Of a DNA stretch of 64,000 nt, positions 60,457 to 64,000 are shown one piece after another. Source of the DNA: Clusia tigrina (Eukaryota > Arthropoda > Insecta > Diptera > Clusiidae). A program made the position numbers and the translations under genes. The notes under the pieces were generated by a model, which did no database searches, had not been told where the DNA came from, and saw only the letters and a list, made by a program, of their open reading frames with translations. Each line of letters begins with the position of its first letter. The first letter of the stretch is position 1. The DNA lies in contig CAKKTE020000052.1 in assembly GCA_920105625.2 (NCBI GenBank), forward strand, positions 1-64,000, read 5' to 3'.

Positions 60457-61545
60457 ATTGGCCTAACTTCTATAAGGTACGCCCTATACCTATCAAAGTT
60501 TGCAACATACAAATGCTTGTAGCTTTTTACTGGAGCGTCATAAAACCTTGAAATTTTGTAACAATAAAGTTCTCGAGCCTCTTGTCAATCTAAGCGATCG
60601 CTCAAAGCTATGCTACCCTTGAGTCCCAAATCAAACACTGATAAAACTTCAAATGGCCCTAACTTCTATACGGTACGTCCTACACCTCTCAAAGTTTGCA
60701 ACATACAAATGCTTGTAACTTTTACTGGAGCGTCATAAAACCTTGAAATTTTGTAACAATAAAGACCTCGAGCCTCTTGTCAATTTAACCTATCGCTCAA
60801 AACTATGCTACCCTTGAGTCCCAAATCAAACAATTATAAAACTTTAAATGACCCTAACTTCTATACGGAACGCCCTATACCTATCAAAGTTTGCAACATA
60901 CAAATGCTTGTAACTTTTTACTGGAGCTTCATAAAACCTTGAAATTTTGTAACAATAAAGTACTCGAGCCTCTTCTCAATCTAAGCTATCGCTCAAAGCT
61001 ATGCTGCCGTTGAGTCCCAAATCAAACACTGATAAAACTTCAAATGGCCCTAACTTCTATACGGCACGTCCTACACTTATCAAAGTTTGCAACATACAAA
61101 TGCTTGTAACCTTTTACTGGAGCATCATAAAACCTTGAAATTTTGTAACAATAAAGTACTCGAGCCTCTTCTCAATTTAAGCTATCGCTCAAAACTATGC
61201 TACCCTTGAGTCCCAAATCAAACAATTATAAAACTTCAAATGACCCTAACTTCTATACGGTACGCCCTATACCTATCAAAGTTTGCAACATACAAATGCT
61301 TGTAACTTTTTACTGGAGCTTCATAAAACCTTGAAATTGTGTAACAATAAAGTACACGAGACTCTTGTCAATTTAAGCTATCGCTCAAAGCTATGCTACC
61401 CTTGAGTCCCAAATCAAACACTGATAAAACTTCAAATGGCCCTAACTTCTATACGGCACGTCCTACATCTATCAAAGTTTGCAACATAAAAATTCTTGTA
61501 ACTTTTTACTGGAGCGTCATAAAATCTTGAAATTTTGTAACAATA
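60457..61545 (+). repeat. 4117-bp unit, copy 2, first part
   Basis: Follows 56340-57428 at offset 4117, including TATAAGGTACG, GCGATCGC, CCTCTCAAAG, GCCGTTGAG and CACGAGACTC. Private changes include CGGAACGCCC (about 60867). The unit begins inside a monomer with TTTAAATTGGCC (about 60452), which is itself shared with about 63197. Confidence 0.82.
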
Positions 61546-62918
61546 AAGTACTCGAGCCTCTTGTCAATTTAAGCTATCGCTCAAAGCTATGCTACCCTTG
61601 AGTCCCAAATCAAACACTGATAAAACTTCAAATGGCCCTAACTTTTGTACAGTATGTCCTACACCTATCAAAGTTTGCAACATACAAATGCTTGTAACTT
61701 TTTACTGGAGCGTCATAACACCTTGAAATTTTGTAACAGTGAAGTACTCGAGCCACTTGTCAATTTAAGCTATAGCTCAAAGCTATGCTACCCTTGATTC
61801 CGAAATCAAACAATGATAATACTTTTAAATGGCCCTAACTTCTATACGGTACGTCCTACACCTATCAAAGTTTGCAACATACAAATGCTTGTAACTTTTT
61901 ACTGGAGCGTCATAAAACCTTGAAATTTTGTAACAATAAAGTACTCGAACCTCTTGTCAATTTAAGCTATCGCTCAAAGCTATGCTACCCTTGAGTCCCA
62001 AATCAAACACTGATAAAACTTTAAATGGCCCTAACTTCTATACGGCACATCCTACACCTATCAAAGTTTGCAACATACAAATGCTTGTAACTTTTTACTG
62101 CAGCGTCATAAGACCTTGAAATTTTGTAACAATAAAGTACTCGAGCCTCTTGTCAATTTAAACTATCGCTCAAAGCTATGCTACCCTTGAGTCCCAAATC
62201 AAACACTGATAAAACTTCAAATGGCCCTAACTTCTATACGGTACGTCCTACAGCTATCAAAGTTTGCAACATAAAAATTCTTGTAACTTTTTACTGGAGC
62301 GTCATAAAATCTTGAAATTTTGTAACAATAAAGTACTCGAGCCTCTTGTCAATTTAAGCTATCGCTCAAAGCTATGCTACCCTTGAGTCCCAAATCAAAC
62401 ACTGATAAAACTTCAAATGGCCCTAACTTTTGTACAGTATGTCCTACACCTATCAAAGTTTGCAACATACAAATGCTTGTAACTTTTTACTGGAGCGTCA
62501 TAAAACCTTGAAATTTTGTAACAGTGAAGTACTCGAGCCACTTGTCAATTTAAGCTATAGCTCAAAGCTATGCTACCCTTGATTCCGAAATCAAACAATG
62601 ATAATACTTTTAAATGGCCCTAACTTCTATACGGTACGTCCTACACCTATCAAAGTTTGCAACATACAAATGCTTGTAACTTTTTACTGGAGCGTCATAA
62701 AACCTTGAAATTTTGTAACAATAAAGTACTCGAACCTCTTGTCAATTTAAGCTATCGCTCAAAGCTATGCTACCCTTTAGTCCCAAATCAAACACTGATA
62801 AAACTTCAAATGGCCCTAACTTCTATACGGTACGTCCTACACCTATCAAAGTTTGCAACATACAAATGCTTGTAACTTTTTACTGGAGCGTCATAAAACC
62901 TTGAAATTGTGAAATTGT
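61546..62918 (+). repeat. 7-monomer higher-order unit, copy 3
   Basis: Third copy of the 1373-bp unit, reached by the 4117-bp duplication. It ends with the same TTGTGAAATTGTAAG motif at 62908, and its AATACTTTTAAATGG monomer again has CAATGATAATAC as a private variant (about 61811 and 62596). No gene is present. Confidence 0.82.
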
Positions 62919-64000
62919 AAGTACACGAGCCTCTTGTCAATTTAAGCTATCGCTCAAAGGTATGCTACCCTTGAGTCCCAAATCAAACACTGATAAAACT
63001 TCAAATGGCCCTAACTTATATACGGCACATCCTACACCTATCAAAGTTTGCAACATACAAATGCTTGTAACTTTTTACTGCAGCGTCATAAGACCTTGAA
63101 ATTTTGTAACAATAAAGTACTCGAGCCTCTCGTCAATTTAAGCTATCGCTCAAAGCTATGCTACCCTTGAGTCCCAAATCAAACACTGATAAAACTTTAA
63201 ATTGGCCTAACTTCTATACGGCACATCCTACACCTATCAAAGTTTGCAACATACAAATGCTTGTAACTTTTTACTGCAGCGTCATAAGACCTTGAAATTT
63301 TGTAACAATAAAGTACTCGAGCCTCTTGTCAATTTAAGCTATCGCTCAAAGCTATGCTACCCTTGAGTCCCAAATCAAACACTGATAAAACTTCAAATGG
63401 CCCTAACTTCTATACGGCACGTCCTACACCTATCAAAGTTTGCAACATAAAAATTCTTGTAACTTTTTACTGGAGCGTCATAAAATCTTGAAATGTTGTA
63501 ACAATAAAGTTCTCGAGCCTCTTGTCAATCTAAGCTATCGCTCAAAGATATGCTACCCTTGAGTCCCAAATCAAACACTGATAAAACTTCAAATGGCCCT
63601 AACTTCTATAAGGTACGCCCTATACCTATCGAAGTTTGCAACATACAAATGCTTGTAGCTTTTTACTGGAGCGTCATAAAACCTTGAAATTTTGTAACAA
63701 TAAAGTTCTCGAGCCTCTTGTCAATCTAAGCTATCGCTCAAAGGTATGCTACCCTTGAGTCCCAAATCAAACACTGATAAAACTTCAAATGGCCGTAACT
63801 TCTATACGGCACATCCTACACCTATCAAAGTTTGCAACATACAAATGCTTGTAACTTTTTACTGCAGCGTCATAAGACCTTGAAATTTTGTAACAATAAA
63901 GTACTCGAGCCTCTTGTCAATTTAAGCTATCGCTCAAAGCTATGCTACCCTTGAGTCCCAAATCAAACACTGATAAAACTTCAAATGGCCCTAACTTCTA
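62919..64000 (+). repeat. Right-edge satellite block
   Basis: About 5.5 monomers. The first 290 bp follow 60181-60470 at offset 2745 (CAAAGGTATG, CTTATATACGGCAC, GCCTCTCGTC, TTTAAATTGGCC). Then monomers of the CGGCACATCC, GTTCTCGAG and TATAAGGTACG types follow (TATAAGG at 63607, 3136 bp or exactly 16 monomers after 60471). Private changes are CTATCGAAG (about 63627) and GGCCGTAAC (about 63792). The window ends within a monomer. Confidence 0.8.

Larger units (their letters stand above)
1..64000 (+). repeat. 196-bp satellite DNA array (whole window)
   Basis: The entire window is a head-to-tail array of one AT-rich monomer, modal length 196 bp (for example CAAATGG at 40917 and 41113, and at 42681 and 42877). 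Every line contains the same landmarks in the same order and orientation: CAAATGGCCCTAACTTC, TATCAAAGTTTGCAACAT, CAAATGCTTGTAACTTT, CCTTGAAATTTTGTAACA, AATAAAGTACTCGAG and GTCCCAAATCAAACACTGAT. No inverted monomer, transposon, microsatellite or unique stretch was seen. Neither edge of the array is present, since the window opens and closes inside a monomer. Such arrays are known from eukaryotic centromeres, pericentromeres, subtelomeres and heterochromatic knobs; which of these applies cannot be told from the sequence. The family is not one I can name. Confidence 0.97.

Noticed and set aside
40767..62875. Repeated 72-codon open frames (for example 40767-40985, 41552-41770, 44815-45033, 52656-52874, 62657-62875)
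   Set aside because: They lie wholly in the satellite, start with TTG rather than ATG, overlap the next copy by 23 nt, exist only where TGA has become TTA, and show no recognisable domain. They are by-products of the repeat.
1..64000. CRISPR array
   Set aside because: The repeats are contiguous 196-bp monomers with no short constant repeat alternating with unique spacers, and no cas genes are present.
1..64000. Transposable element or LTR within the array
   Set aside because: No terminal repeats, target-site duplications, coding remnants, poly(A) tail or break of the monomer pattern by foreign sequence was seen. The odd junctions at 14984, 29272 and 39415 are explained by deletions or partial repeats of the monomer itself.
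1..64000. CENP-B box, telomere repeat or 5S/tRNA-derived satellite
   Set aside because: I found no match to the CENP-B box core (TTCG....A..CGGG), no telomere-like runs, and no A/B-box pair of a polymerase III gene in the monomer.
1..64000. Tandem array of regulatory promoters (TATA-like TATAAAAC in the CAATTATAAAAC variants)
   Set aside because: The motif results from a single variant of CACTGATAAAAC in an AT-rich repeat. No start-site context or coding sequence follows, so a promoter call is not supported.

Overview
The whole 64 kb window is one uninterrupted satellite DNA array: about 327 head-to-tail copies of a 196-bp monomer (about 37% GC by hand count of the consensus), all in the same orientation. 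I found no protein-coding gene, RNA gene, transposon, CRISPR array or unique sequence, and neither array edge is inside the window. Tens of kilobases of tandem monomers with several layers of higher-order repeats (HORs) indicate a eukaryotic nuclear genome and constitutive heterochromatin (centromeric, pericentromeric, subtelomeric or knob). The wording of the monomer reminds me of flowering-plant satellites, but that is an impression, not proof, and I do not recognise a named family.

The monomer has internal structure. Two 54-nt halves start with CAAATG 56 nt apart, share a TAACT block and a TTTGYAACA end, and match without gaps at about 35 of 54 positions in the consensus. They are followed by an 86-nt segment that carries AATAAA, usually the palindrome CTCGAG, and an AGCTAT motif. 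Monomer variants are recognised by diagnostic differences (for example CTTCTCAATCTAAG versus CTTGTCAATTTAAG, GGAGCTTC / GGAGCATC / GCAGCGTC, TGTACAGTATG, TTTAGTCCC, a 25-bp deletion, and ATAGCTCAAAGCTAT).

Layout by shared private variants. 1-16.5 kb: 12-monomer (2301 bp) and 16-monomer (3131 bp) tandem units with a nested 5-monomer (978 bp) repeat, then a mosaic (11.4-16.2 kb) assembled from copies of earlier segments. 16.5-27.6 kb: dimer (392 bp), trimer (588 bp) and 12-13-monomer repeats inside a 4.65/4.85 kb duplication. 27.6-38.5 kb: 11-monomer (2.12-2.16 kb), 10-monomer (1963 bp) and 15/16-monomer (2944/3140 bp) tandem duplications. 38.5-64 kb: units of 4048, 3137, 1175, 981, 3139, 4117 and 1373 bp. 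Nearly every offset is close to a whole number of 196-bp monomers once known small indels are counted, as expected for unequal crossing-over or conversion in register.

The left (up to about 29.6 kb) and right (from about 35 kb) parts carry different private variants, so the window contains two local homogenisation domains joined by a transition zone. The many 61-82-codon open frames are by-products of the repeat. They use a TTG start, depend on one variant base that removes a TGA, and cannot continue through the array because 196 is not divisible by 3. Block boundaries below were found by eye from diagnostic bases and are usually accurate to a few tens of bases; offsets were measured at matched markers.
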